Source: JAHFOW01 sp964370795
Lineage (GTDB): Bacteria; Planctomycetota; Brocadiia; Brocadiales; Brocadiaceae
Reading direction: 5' to 3'
DNA: 23,579 nt
NCBI GenBank assembly: GCA_964370795.1
Contig: CAYJME010000025.1
Coordinates: forward strand, 1 to 23,579
The position numbers and the translations under genes are program-made. Positions 1 through 7,598 of the stretch are shown piece by piece; position 1 is the first letter of the stretch, and every line of letters begins with the position of its first letter. The notes under the pieces are model-generated. The model was not told the DNA's origin. It saw only the letters and a program-made list of their open reading frames with translations, and made no database searches.

Positions 1-164
1 CAAATAATTGATATTACTGTTGATACGACTTTTACTTGTCGAACTTGGGTTAAGATTGACGACGCCTTCATGCAGGGATCAACACGAATATCCTGCCGTC
101 CAGACGTTTGGGGGGGGTTATTATGTCGCGGATGTTTTCTGTTACAATGAACAAAGAGGAATAG

Positions 165-1376
165 TTATGTGTGATATTCTGCGTTGATGGTAACGTATTC
201 GTGGGACAGGTCGCAGGTCCAGACGGTGTCTGAAGAAGCGCCAAGACCGAGTTCCAGGCGGATATGGATGTCCTTGTTTTTCATAGAGGCGCTCAATGAT
301 TCGAGGTTGCTTTGGGTGGGCATTCCTTTGGCAAAGATTAAAATATTGTTGATATAAAGATTCGTCTTCGATTCGTCGAGTTCCACACCTGCATACCCGG
401 TGGCAGAGACGATACGACCCCAGTTGGGGTCTTCGCCGTTGAGGGCTGTCTTGACAAGCGGCGAGTCTGCAATTGACCGGGCAATACGCGTGGCGTCGTT
501 ACGTGACCGTGCGCCAACCACGTCTATCTGGACAAATTTTGTTGCGCCCTCGCCATCCTTTACAATGGCATGGGCAAGGTGTTTTGCCACGAAATCAAGA
601 CCTTCCTGAAATTTTTCCAAATCCGCATGCCGGGATGTCGCGCTTACCCCGGAAGCCCCATTTGCCATGATGGCAATGGTATCATTCGTACTCATGTGGC
701 CATCGATAGTAATACGATTAAACGAGGATTCTACAGATTTTTTGAGGCACTCGTTCAAAAGAGCGGCCGGAATGGAGATGTCGGTTGTAAGAAAGCAGAG
801 CATCGTTGCCATGTTTGGGGCAATCATGCCGGCGCCTTTGGCAATACCACCAATGGTCACATCCCTGTTATTTATCTTCAACCTTACCGCAATGTCTTTT
901 TGCCTTGTATCAGTCGTCATGATGGCCCGCGCCATGGCATCGCCATGTTCGCGGGTATTTCCCACGGATGCGGTTGCCTTATGAATGCCATCAATAAGCT
1001 TGTCCATGGGAAGTTGCCTTCCGATAATGCCTGTGGAAGCAACCAGGACTTCGTCTTCTGAAATTTTCAAACACCGCGCGGCGCTACGCGCCATTTCCAC
1101 AGCATTTTTGTAACCCTGCTCTCCGGTACAGGCGTTTGCATTGCCACTGTTAATGACAAAGGCGCGTACTTTTCCTTTCTGGGCGACATTTCTGCTGTAT
1201 TTTACGGGCGCGGCATAAATCTGGTTTGTGGTAAACAGGGCGGCGCCTGCTGCGGGGTATTCCGAATAGATCACTCCGACGTCGAGACTGTCTTTCATGG
1301 TTTTGATGCCGCAATAGACAGCCCCGGCCAGAAATCCCTTTGGGGCAACAATACTTCCTGCCGTTATAACTTCCAC
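165..1376 (-). CDS. argJ: Bifunctional glutamate N-acetyltransferase / amino-acid acetyltransferase (ornithine acetyltransferase)
   Basis: The 403-residue product has the length and motifs of ArgJ, which moves the acetyl group from N-acetylornithine to glutamate in the cytosolic cyclic arginine pathway. In many bacteria it also makes N-acetylglutamate from acetyl-CoA. Visible are the oxyanion-hole segment STGIIG (about 114-119) and the self-cleavage motif KGAGMIAPNMATML (about 180-193), where the family cuts between Ala190 and Thr191 to free the Thr nucleophile. The typical C-terminus ends VTINAEYHT. The start is GTG at 1376; no in-frame ATG precedes it, and an AAAGAG ribosome site lies rather far upstream. 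It is the last gene of a minus-strand run after the arginine decarboxylase, separated by 118 bases with a possible hairpin. Whether it is mono- or bifunctional cannot be read from the sequence. Confidence 0.96.
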   Translation of the reverse strand: MEVITAGSIVAPKGFLAGAVYCGIKTMKDSLDVGVIYSEYPAAGAALFTTNQIYAAPVKYSRNVAQKGKVRAFVINSGNANACTGEQGYKNAVEMARSAARCLKISEDEVLVASTGIIGRQLPMDKLIDGIHKATASVGNTREHGDAMARAIMTTDTRQKDIAVRLKINNRDVTIGGIAKGAGMIAPNMATMLCFLTTDISIPAALLNECLKKSVESSFNRITIDGHMSTNDTIAIMANGASGVSATSRHADLEKFQEGLDFVAKHLAHAIVKDGEGATKFVQIDVVGARSRNDATRIARSIADSPLVKTALNGEDPNWGRIVSATGYAGVELDESKTNLYINNILIFAKGMPTQSNLESLSASMKNKDIHIRLELGLGASSDTVWTCDLSHEYVTINAEYHT

Positions 1377-1441
1377 GTTATGAATACTCTTTCTATGGTT
1401 CTGTGAACAAAGACACGGTGATCGAAATACCTATGTAAGAG

Positions 1442-1471
1442 GTGCTCTGCCTGAGGATTCAGGGAATGCAC
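1442..1471 (-). other. Possible hairpin in the argJ leader
   Basis: Between the decarboxylase stop and the argJ start, the DNA can fold as two nested perfect stems. GTGC pairs with GCAC (outer, 1468-1471 with 1442-1445) and CCTGA pairs with TCAGG (inner, 1459-1463 with 1450-1454), with 4-base symmetric bulges and a 4-base loop. No T-run follows, so it is not a clear terminator. It may be an RNA-processing or regulatory structure, or chance. Confidence 0.3.
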
Positions 1472-1494
1472 ACACTTTTTGCAAGCTGCGGATA

Positions 1495-2040
1495 TCAGAG
1501 AATAAATACGGCTGCTGCAACCACGGTGGTCCATAAACCGTTTTTATCACCGCGCGCAGCCTGGGTGATGTTGCGTGTTTTTACAATTTTACCGCTCATA
1601 CGGTAGGTTTCTTTGCGTTCATCATAATTCTTTGCGGGGTCAAATTCTATACCCAGGGTACTTGCCAACATGGTAGCGGCAAGGTCTTCCGCATAGTCGC
1701 CTGATTTCTCTTCAGTTTCACCATATGCATGGTGTTCGCTCAGGTAACCGTAGTGTTCCTGTTCAGAGGGAACTGCCATACCAACAGAGGCTGTTATCAT
1801 TCGGTTGGGTTCATTGGTAGAATTCTCGCTCATAACGCAAAAAACAACCTGTCCGGCTTTCAGCATCGGCACCCCTTGTTCTTTCGTAACAATTTTACAA
1901 TTCGGGGGGAAGATACTCGAAACCCTCACCAGGTTGCATTTTTCAATGCCTGCCACCCGCAATGCAAGCTCAAACGACTGTAACTTATCTTTATGTTTTC
2001 CAGCACCCTTGGTAAAGAATACCAACCTAGGTATGTTCAT
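1495..2040 (-). CDS. Pyruvoyl-dependent arginine decarboxylase
   Basis: This 181-residue protein matches the PvlArgDC family, which decarboxylates arginine to agmatine for polyamine synthesis with a self-generated pyruvoyl cofactor instead of PLP. The proenzyme cleavage motif LVRVSSIFPP is present; the family cuts between the two serines (Ser41-Ser42 here), turning Ser42 into the pyruvoyl group. The strand after it (MLKAGQVVFCVMSE) and the small-residue C-terminus also fit. I chose ATG at 2040 because GAGGAG lies about 10 bases upstream; a TTG at 2058 would place that site inside the gene. It sits between trpD and argJ on the same strand, so substrate synthesis and consumption are adjacent. 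The family is best known from archaea but occurs in several bacterial phyla. Confidence 0.93.
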   Translation of the reverse strand: MNIPRLVFFTKGAGKHKDKLQSFELALRVAGIEKCNLVRVSSIFPPNCKIVTKEQGVPMLKAGQVVFCVMSENSTNEPNRMITASVGMAVPSEQEHYGYLSEHHAYGETEEKSGDYAEDLAATMLASTLGIEFDPAKNYDERKETYRMSGKIVKTRNITQAARGDKNGLWTTVVAAAVFIL

Positions 2041-2103
2041 GATTGCCTGGCTCCTCAAACAATAAAAAAATCATAAAAAAGATAAAAGAAAATGAGTGTG
2101 TTA

Positions 2104-2119
2104 GTGAAACAAATTTCAC
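2104..2119. promoter_or_regulatory. Candidate operator (inverted repeat) upstream of the arginine decarboxylase
   Basis: GTGAAACAAATTTCAC is a perfect 6-base inverted repeat with a 4-base spacer, lying about 64 bases upstream of the decarboxylase ATG in an AT-rich intergenic stretch. Its size and symmetry fit a dimeric repressor site. The binding protein is unknown and the assignment rests on symmetry alone. Confidence 0.3.
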
Positions 2120-2191
2120 ATTGAAATGCAATATAATTTTTTTGTAATAAAGCGCCTTTTTTGAAAGGAATCTGTGCGCCTTAATTTTCGC

Positions 2192-3205
2192 TTATTTCCA
2201 GCTTGTTTCAATCAATATATTTAACGCCTTTTTTGCATTACCCGTATCGATTGATTGTGCAGCGATTTCTAATCCTTCCCTGAAATTGTCTGCCAAACCG
2301 CCAGCGATGATTGCTGCCGACGCGTTAAAAAGGACAATATCCCTTTTCGGGCCGTCGCTGCCTTCGAGAACTTTCCTGACGACCTGCGCGCTCTCCTCCG
2401 GCGTGTTTACGGTCAGGTCTGAAAGTTTTGATTTTTTTATCCCAAAATCTTCCGGATTCAGATAATAACTTTTCACAATATTTCCCGTGAGTTCGCACAC
2501 CTTGGTTTTATCGGTGACCGTTATTTCATCCAGTCCGTCCAGTCCGTGGACAACAAAGGTATGCAAGTCGCCAAGATTTTTGAGCACCTCTGCAATAATA
2601 ATGGTCATGTGTTCATTGTACACGCCGAGAATACGGTGGGTAGCTCCTGAAGGGTTTGCCAAGGGGCCTAAAATGTTGAATATCGTACGAATGCCAATTT
2701 CTTTTCGCGGACCAATGGCATGTTTCATTGCCTGGTGCAGGAGCGGCGCAAAAAGAAACCCTATATTGGCAGTTGCAATGCATTTTTCTACCGTTTTGAC
2801 GTCCGCTTCGATGTTTACTCCCAGATATTTCAGGACATCTGCGCTTCCACACATGCTGGAAGAAGCCTTGTTGCCGTGTTTGGCCACCTTGAGTCCGGCG
2901 CCTGCCACGACGAAGGCTGTTGCCGTTGAGATATTGAAGGTGTTTTTTGCATCTCCGCCTGTCCCACAGGTGTCGATAATTATACCCTCGCCTGCATGTA
3001 TTTTGACTGCTTTACGTCTCAGTGCAATAGCACATCCCGTAATTTCTTCAACGGTTTCTCCTTTCATCCTGAGAGCGGTGAGAAAAGATGCAATTTGTGC
3101 ATTGGTGGCGTTTCCATCCATGATTTGTGTCATGACTGAAAAACTTTCTTCTGTGCCGAGATCCTGTTTGTTTACCAGTTTGGATATGGCTTCTTTTATA
3201 GGCAT
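2192..3205 (-). CDS. trpD: Anthranilate phosphoribosyltransferase
   Basis: The 337-residue protein is a complete TrpD. It transfers the phosphoribosyl group of PRPP to anthranilate, the second committed step of tryptophan synthesis, in the cytosol. Family motifs are clear: the PRPP loop GTGGD (81-85) with NIST (91-94), KHGNKASSS (109-117), and the anthranilate-binding RTIFNILGPLANP (173-185). The N-terminal helical domain has the expected NATNAQIASFLTALRMKGE segment. The ATG at 3205 has a GAGGT ribosome site 8 bases upstream. No other trp gene is in the window, so trpD stands apart from a trp operon here. It is divergent from rpsU, sharing a 109-base AT-rich intergenic region. Confidence 0.97.
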   Translation of the reverse strand: MPIKEAISKLVNKQDLGTEESFSVMTQIMDGNATNAQIASFLTALRMKGETVEEITGCAIALRRKAVKIHAGEGIIIDTCGTGGDAKNTFNISTATAFVVAGAGLKVAKHGNKASSSMCGSADVLKYLGVNIEADVKTVEKCIATANIGFLFAPLLHQAMKHAIGPRKEIGIRTIFNILGPLANPSGATHRILGVYNEHMTIIIAEVLKNLGDLHTFVVHGLDGLDEITVTDKTKVCELTGNIVKSYYLNPEDFGIKKSKLSDLTVNTPEESAQVVRKVLEGSDGPKRDIVLFNASAAIIAGGLADNFREGLEIAAQSIDTGNAKKALNILIETSWK

Positions 3206-3230
3206 AGATTATTACCTCATTAATTTTTAT

Positions 3231-3258
3231 TTGACTTTTGATATAAAAAATTTATAAT
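3231..3258 (+). promoter_or_regulatory. Sigma-70-type promoter for rpsU
   Basis: TTGACT (3231-3236) and TATAAT (3253-3258) are separated by 16 bases, a near-consensus housekeeping promoter. Predicted initiation near 3265 leaves a leader of about 50 bases before the rpsU ATG. The surrounding sequence is strongly AT-rich, as expected for a highly expressed ribosomal gene. Confidence 0.7.
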
Positions 3259-3314
3259 GTAATTTTTAAAATATAATACATAAAATGGTCATGGGAAAGG
3301 AATGTTAATTATTT

Positions 3315-3548
3315 ATGGCGAAAATACAAATAACTGGTGATGAAAATATTCGGGACGCATTGCGAAGATTCAAAAAGATGTGTGATAAAGAAGGTATTAT
3401 TAATCAGTCAAAACGTATAGCCTATTTCGAAAAACCGTCCGAAAGAAAGAGACGCGAAGAAAGCCGAAGGCTTAAAAATATTAAAAGGGCCCAAAAGCTC
3501 GGTATTCCCGGACAAACGCCAATTCGCCCGCAAAAGAGCAACTATTAG
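3315..3548 (+). CDS. rpsU: 30S ribosomal protein S21
   Basis: A 77-residue, very basic protein with the S21 pattern: an N-terminal segment with IRDALRRFKKMCDKEGI, then a YFEKPSERKRRE helix and a Lys/Arg-rich tail. S21 binds the 30S subunit near the anti-Shine-Dalgarno region and assists initiation. AAAGGA lies about 13 bases before the ATG, a slightly long spacing. Its stop is only 12 bases from the stop of rsfS on the opposite strand, so the two ribosome-related genes converge almost end to end. No clear T-run terminator lies between them. Confidence 0.95.
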   Translation: MAKIQITGDENIRDALRRFKKMCDKEGIINQSKRIAYFEKPSERKRREESRRLKNIKRAQKLGIPGQTPIRPQKSNY

Positions 3549-3560
3549 AATATATTCGTT

Positions 3561-3956
3561 TTAATATGGGGGGTTCCATGACAACTTTGGCGCGTCTCCC
3601 CACAGGAGTTCAAGGTCATAAAAATGTCTCATATCCTTATTGAAAAGATGAATGATTACATCTCCATAGTCCATGAGTATCCACTGGGCATCCGAATATC
3701 CCTCTCTTCCTATCTCGCGGATATTATAATTTTGCAATTTTAACTGTATATCGGTTGCAATGCTTTGCAGCTGTTTCTTGTTGAGACCGCTGCAAATGAC
3801 AAAATAATCGGTAATGAACGTTAACCCTTGCACATCAAAGATTATGATATCCTCACCCTTCTTATCGTCAGCAATCCTTGCACAAAGGATTGCGATGTCT
3901 TTTGAATCTATCGTTGCCGTTTCTCCTCCAAAACTATCTGTGTTTTGTGTCGACAT
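3561..3956 (-). CDS. rsfS: Ribosomal silencing factor RsfS (Iojap family)
   Basis: A 131-residue protein with the RsfS/Iojap fold signatures: GLTFITDYFVICSG (about 44-57), IREIGREGYSDAQWILMDYG (about 79-98) and DVIIHLF just after. RsfS binds L14 on the 50S subunit and blocks subunit joining under starvation. The ATG at 3956 gives a normal N-terminus; upstream in-frame GTG and TTG codons (to 3965) are possible but lie deeper in the preceding gene. The start overlaps the end of the zinc-ribbon gene by about 23 bases, so the two are probably translationally coupled. In many genomes rsfS sits with nadD; here it does not. Confidence 0.94.
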   Translation of the reverse strand: MSTQNTDSFGGETATIDSKDIAILCARIADDKKGEDIIIFDVQGLTFITDYFVICSGLNKKQLQSIATDIQLKLQNYNIREIGREGYSDAQWILMDYGDVIIHLFNKDMRHFYDLELLWGDAPKLSWNPPY

Positions 3957-4185
3957 TTTCACCAAAATCCGATCCGTATTGAACTGAAGAAGCGCCTTCC
4001 GTTAAGCTGCTTCCACAATAATAACAAAACCTGGCGTACCGCGGATTAACCTCTACACAGTTTTCACACCGATGGTAGAGGAGCGTGCCACAGAGAATGC
4101 AGAAATTTGCTCCTTTTGCGTGATTGTCGAACTGACAATTTTCATTTGGACATACCCTGTCATCCTTTTCCGTAATCCCTTGCAT
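3934..4185 (-). CDS. Small double zinc-ribbon protein
   Basis: An 83-residue protein with two four-cysteine knuckles: C12/C17 with C29/C32, and C40/C43 with C54/C57. Each second pair has the CxxCG form of rubredoxin-like zinc ribbons (DZANK-type). No other domain is visible and there is no signal peptide, so it is probably a cytosolic zinc protein that binds nucleic acid or a protein partner; the function is unknown. AGGAGGT sits just upstream of ATG 4185, an almost perfect ribosome site. It lies 102 bases after hppA and overlaps rsfS, suggesting a link with translation control (inference). Confidence 0.82.
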   Translation of the reverse strand: MQGITEKDDRVCPNENCQFDNHAKGANFCILCGTLLYHRCENCVEVNPRYARFCYYCGSSLTEGASSVQYGSDFGENVDTKHR

Positions 4186-4231
4186 AATGACCTCCTGATA
4201 AAATAGTGTTACTAAATTCCGGGCAAAGTAT

Positions 4232-4263
4232 CCCCCCTGCCCATGGTAAAAAGGGCAAGGGGG
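4232..4263. terminator. Strong GC hairpin downstream of hppA, possible terminator or attenuator
   Basis: Arms of 11 bases (4232-4242 and 4253-4263) pair as a C-rich/G-rich stem with one wobble, around a 10-base loop. It lies 25 bases after the hppA stop and before the zinc-ribbon gene. No U-tract follows on either strand, so it may reduce read-through or stabilise the hppA 3' end rather than terminate fully. Confidence 0.5.
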
Positions 4264-4287
4264 AATTTGCCTCGTGAAGATGTCTCC

Positions 4288-6723
4288 TTAGGGGAGATGT
4301 AAGAACGCACCAATCTTTGGAGAAAATTTAATAATAACTCCGGCAAAAACTACGGATACAATCGACATTAATTTGAGCAGGATGTTCAACGAAGGACCCG
4401 ATGTGTCCTTGAAAGGATCGCCCACGGTATCGCCTACAACTGCTGCCTTATGGGCGGGAGAACCCTTTCCGCCGTGTTGTCCGCTTTCAATATACTTTTT
4501 GGCATTATCCCATGCTCCACCGGCATTTGCCATGAAGACCGCAAGCAGGAAACCCGTAGTCAAGCTTCCGGCCAGAAGTCCCACAACGCCAGGCACACCC
4601 AGCACCAGGCCAGCAACAATTGGCACAAGCAATGCCAGGATCGAGGGCAGCATCATTTCACGCTGCGCTCCCTTTGTGCTAATCGCCACACATGCAGCGT
4701 AGTCGGGTTTACCTGTGCCTTCCATGATTCCGGCAATTTCTCTGAATTGCCTTCTTACCTCTTCCACCATACTGCCGGCAGCGCGGCCAACGGCCTTCAT
4801 CGTCAGGGCGCTGAATATAAACGATGACAAACCGCCGATAAACAAGCCGACCAGCACCTTGGGGTTTATCAAGGTGATATCCAGATAGTCCATGAGTTCA
4901 GACAATTTTGCCTGGGCCAAATTTATAGAGGTCCCGGCAATCTGAATCGTGTGTGTGCCGGCCCTTTCCAATCCTACCTTGATTTGTTCGACAAAGGAAG
5001 CAATTAATGCCATGGCCGTTAATGCAGCGGAACCGATAGCAAAGCCTTTCCCCGTTGCCGCCGTGGTATTTCCTAATGCATCGAGCGCATCCGTCCTCTC
5101 CCTGACATAGTGTTCGAGACCGCTCATCTCTGCGTTTCCACCGGCGTTATCGGCAATTGGTCCGTAAGCGTCGGTTGCCAGGGTTAAACCCAGCGTTGAA
5201 AGCATGCCGACTGCCGCAATGGCGATTCCGTAAAGACCAAGCGAGATATTGGTAAAACCGCCTGCAAATCCATAACTCAGGACGATTGCAATAGAGATCG
5301 TGATGACGGGTAATGCTGTTGATAACATGCCTGTTGCAATACCGTCAATAATAACCGTTGCCGGTCCGGTTTTCGCCTGTCCGGCGATGCCTTTTGTGGG
5401 CTTGTAATTTGACGAAGTATAATACTCCGTGCCCTTACCGATAATAACTCCGGCAATCAATCCGGTTACAATAGAGCCCCACACGCCAAAGTTATGGGGT
5501 AACAAGACCTTGATAATTACAGCGGAACAAATCAGGACAAGGATGGAACTCAGATTAATACCCTTGCCGAGCGCCTTTAGAAGTTCTTTCTGCGTTGCCT
5601 CTTCCTTTGTTTTTACTGCGTAAATACCAATAATGGAAAGAATAACACCGATACCTGCAAGCACCATAGGCGCAATCATACCGGCTATGCCAAGTCCTGC
5701 CGTTATTCCCAATGCAGCGCAGGCAAGCATGGAATTATAATAGGATTCATACAAGTCGGCGCCCATACCTGCCACATCGCCAACGTTATCGCCAACGTTA
5801 TCTGCGATTGTTGCAGGATTTCTTGGATCATCCTCAGGGATGCCGGCTTCTACCTTACCGACCAGGTCTGCGCCAACGTCTGCTGCCTTGGTAAATATTC
5901 CACCGCCGACCCTTGCAAATAGCGCCTGTGAACTTGCGCCGATACCAAAGCATGGCAACATCATTGCCATGTCAAGCAAGGTCACATTGGTGAACTTGCG
6001 GAATACAAAGAACCATAATGATACGTCAAGAAGCCCCATACCCACAACGATCAAGCCCATAACAGCGCCGCTTCTGAATGCAACCTGGAGTCCCTGATTC
6101 AGAGATTTCCTCGCCGCCTCTGCTGTCCTCGAACTGGCGCTGGTAGCTGTCCTCATCCCCAAAAACCCGGCAAGACCCGACAAGAATCCGCTGGTAAGGA
6201 ATGCAAACGGCACCACCTTTGACTGGACGTGCAATCCGAAAGAGATGAAGAGAAGCACTAAAAATGCGCCAATAAAAAAAATGCTTACTACTTTGTATTG
6301 TTGTTTCAGATATGCATAAGCGCCTTCCCGCACGTGGCTGGCAATGGAGACCATCTTTTCATTGCCTTCAGGCGCTTTCATAACTTCTTTATAGAATTTC
6401 CGCGCAAAAACAAGGGCGAACAATGCGCCTATTGGCGCAATCCACCATATTCTGGGAATGGTATGCGATGTATCTTCTGTTGCCTTTTCTGTATGTCCTT
6501 CCAGTTCGAACAATGGTTTGTCTTTGTGCGTGGACTCTCCCAGTTCAAACAGAGGCTTTTCCCCGCTTGACTTTATCGCCGTCTCTGCCTGGACGTGACG
6601 GGACAGCAGTCCTGATCTCGACAATCCAAAGATCAGGATGGTTAGCATTAAAAGTATCATAAAAATGCTAACTCCATTTTTTTTCTTTAAATCAGGTTTA
6701 CGCTTACGCGAAAAATTATTCAT
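4288..6723 (-). CDS. hppA: Membrane-bound ion-translocating pyrophosphatase with N-terminal extension
   Basis: The 811-residue protein hydrolyses pyrophosphate and pumps H+ and/or Na+ across a membrane. Signature motifs are intact: KAADVGADLVGKVE (279-292), GDNVGD (311-316), the DNAGGN segment (525-530) and GDTVGDPFKDTSGPSLN (764-780), with about 16 membrane helices. GNTTAATGK (551-559) has Ala and Gly where K+-independent enzymes have Lys and Thr, so it should be K+-dependent. Glu326 in ADLYESY is at the position found in Na+-pumping enzymes, so Na+ or mixed Na+/H+ transport is plausible. Residues 1-90 are an extra segment: basic N-terminus, hydrophobic stretch 17-35, a possible cleavage site after VQA, then two copies of KPLFEL. 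AAAGGAGAAAGGA precedes the ATG. It follows the TPR-like gene by 49 bases. Confidence 0.96.
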   Translation of the reverse strand: MNNFSRKRKPDLKKKNGVSIFMILLMLTILIFGLSRSGLLSRHVQAETAIKSSGEKPLFELGESTHKDKPLFELEGHTEKATEDTSHTIPRIWWIAPIGALFALVFARKFYKEVMKAPEGNEKMVSIASHVREGAYAYLKQQYKVVSIFFIGAFLVLLFISFGLHVQSKVVPFAFLTSGFLSGLAGFLGMRTATSASSRTAEAARKSLNQGLQVAFRSGAVMGLIVVGMGLLDVSLWFFVFRKFTNVTLLDMAMMLPCFGIGASSQALFARVGGGIFTKAADVGADLVGKVEAGIPEDDPRNPATIADNVGDNVGDVAGMGADLYESYYNSMLACAALGITAGLGIAGMIAPMVLAGIGVILSIIGIYAVKTKEEATQKELLKALGKGINLSSILVLICSAVIIKVLLPHNFGVWGSIVTGLIAGVIIGKGTEYYTSSNYKPTKGIAGQAKTGPATVIIDGIATGMLSTALPVITISIAIVLSYGFAGGFTNISLGLYGIAIAAVGMLSTLGLTLATDAYGPIADNAGGNAEMSGLEHYVRERTDALDALGNTTAATGKGFAIGSAALTAMALIASFVEQIKVGLERAGTHTIQIAGTSINLAQAKLSELMDYLDITLINPKVLVGLFIGGLSSFIFSALTMKAVGRAAGSMVEEVRRQFREIAGIMEGTGKPDYAACVAISTKGAQREMMLPSILALLVPIVAGLVLGVPGVVGLLAGSLTTGFLLAVFMANAGGAWDNAKKYIESGQHGGKGSPAHKAAVVGDTVGDPFKDTSGPSLNILLKLMSIVSVVFAGVIIKFSPKIGAFLHLP

Positions 6724-6772
6724 GAGCTTTAATCCTTTCTCCTTTCTATCATAAATCCGTAATTATAATACA

Positions 6773-7591
6773 TTACTCCCCTCCATTTTTTTTTACCAAG
6801 CTTTGTAATGATTCCTTTTTGTTTTCCAGGGTATTGATAAACTCGCTTACGTTAGTTTCCCTATCATCAGGATGATGCATACGATACATATTCCATTCCT
6901 GTACGGCTGATTCTACATAATTGAGCGCCTTATCAAAATTTCCTTCTTTCTCCGCACACAACGAGGCATACCACAAGGTGTGACAGATAGTCCTTTCGAT
7001 GGACATGCTATTATGTATTTCTATGCTATTCCTATTCTGTAAGGACTTTCTGAACCAGTAAATCGCTGATTCGTAATTGTCCTCCCCGTTTTTTTCCTTT
7101 AATTGTGCCCTGTAATAATCTGCATATTTAAAATAACGTTCGTTAAATAAGTGCACATACATGTACCCCAGTTCAAAAAAGAGATCGCCGCTTGTGGGGT
7201 TTTTTACAGCCCCCTTTTTTGCAAATTCTAAACCGGCGTATATCCATTTCCACTTGTTTTGTGGCGAGTCCCATTCATAGGAAATATTATATGCCATGTT
7301 CCACGACTGAAATATCCATATTGCCGGGAAATTTGGCTGCAACCGGGCTATAAGGTTATTAATCGTCAATAATTCATAATACTTTTTTTCATCATGCCGG
7401 GCGATAGCCCTTGCCCAGAGGAAATCTACTGCGATTCCCCGAAGACCTCCCATGAGCAGAAGGGGAACACTTTCCGCCGGGTCGTATTGAAAGAGCGGCG
7501 TTGTTGTATCGCGGAAAGAAACAATATATACGTTGATAAAAAAAAGGGCGCATGCCAACGATAAAAAAAAAGGAATTCTCTTTCGATACAT
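6773..7591 (-). CDS. Membrane-anchored helical (TPR-like) protein of unknown function, partner of the ABC exporter
   Basis: I do not recognise a named family for this 272-residue protein. It begins with a short basic stretch and one hydrophobic segment (about 7-25), suggesting a membrane anchor with the rest outside the cytoplasm. The remainder is helical and rich in Trp/Tyr/Phe. The part at 170-232 (DNYESAIYWFRKSLQNRN, then FDKALNYVESAVQEW) resembles degenerate TPR units. The ATG lies 7 bases after the permease stop with no strong ribosome site of its own, which argues for translational coupling to the permease. Together with the ABC genes it probably forms one functional unit, for example an assembly or substrate-presenting factor (inference). 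Confidence 0.78.
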   Translation of the reverse strand: MYRKRIPFFLSLACALFFINVYIVSFRDTTTPLFQYDPAESVPLLLMGGLRGIAVDFLWARAIARHDEKKYYELLTINNLIARLQPNFPAIWIFQSWNMAYNISYEWDSPQNKWKWIYAGLEFAKKGAVKNPTSGDLFFELGYMYVHLFNERYFKYADYYRAQLKEKNGEDNYESAIYWFRKSLQNRNSIEIHNSMSIERTICHTLWYASLCAEKEGNFDKALNYVESAVQEWNMYRMHHPDDRETNVSEFINTLENKKESLQSLVKKNGGE

Positions 7592-7598
7592 TCAACGC

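Noticed and set aside
1..150. Possible C-terminal coding fragment on the plus strand (49 codons)
   Set aside because: Two overlapping frames are both open, neither resembles a family I know, and the composition is not decisive. Kept only as a low-interest finding.
570..1061. 163-codon plus-strand open frame
   Set aside because: It lies entirely opposite argJ, which has complete family motifs; typical antisense shadow.
2487..3257. 256-codon plus-strand open frame
   Set aside because: Antisense to trpD, has no recognisable motifs and runs through the trpD start region.
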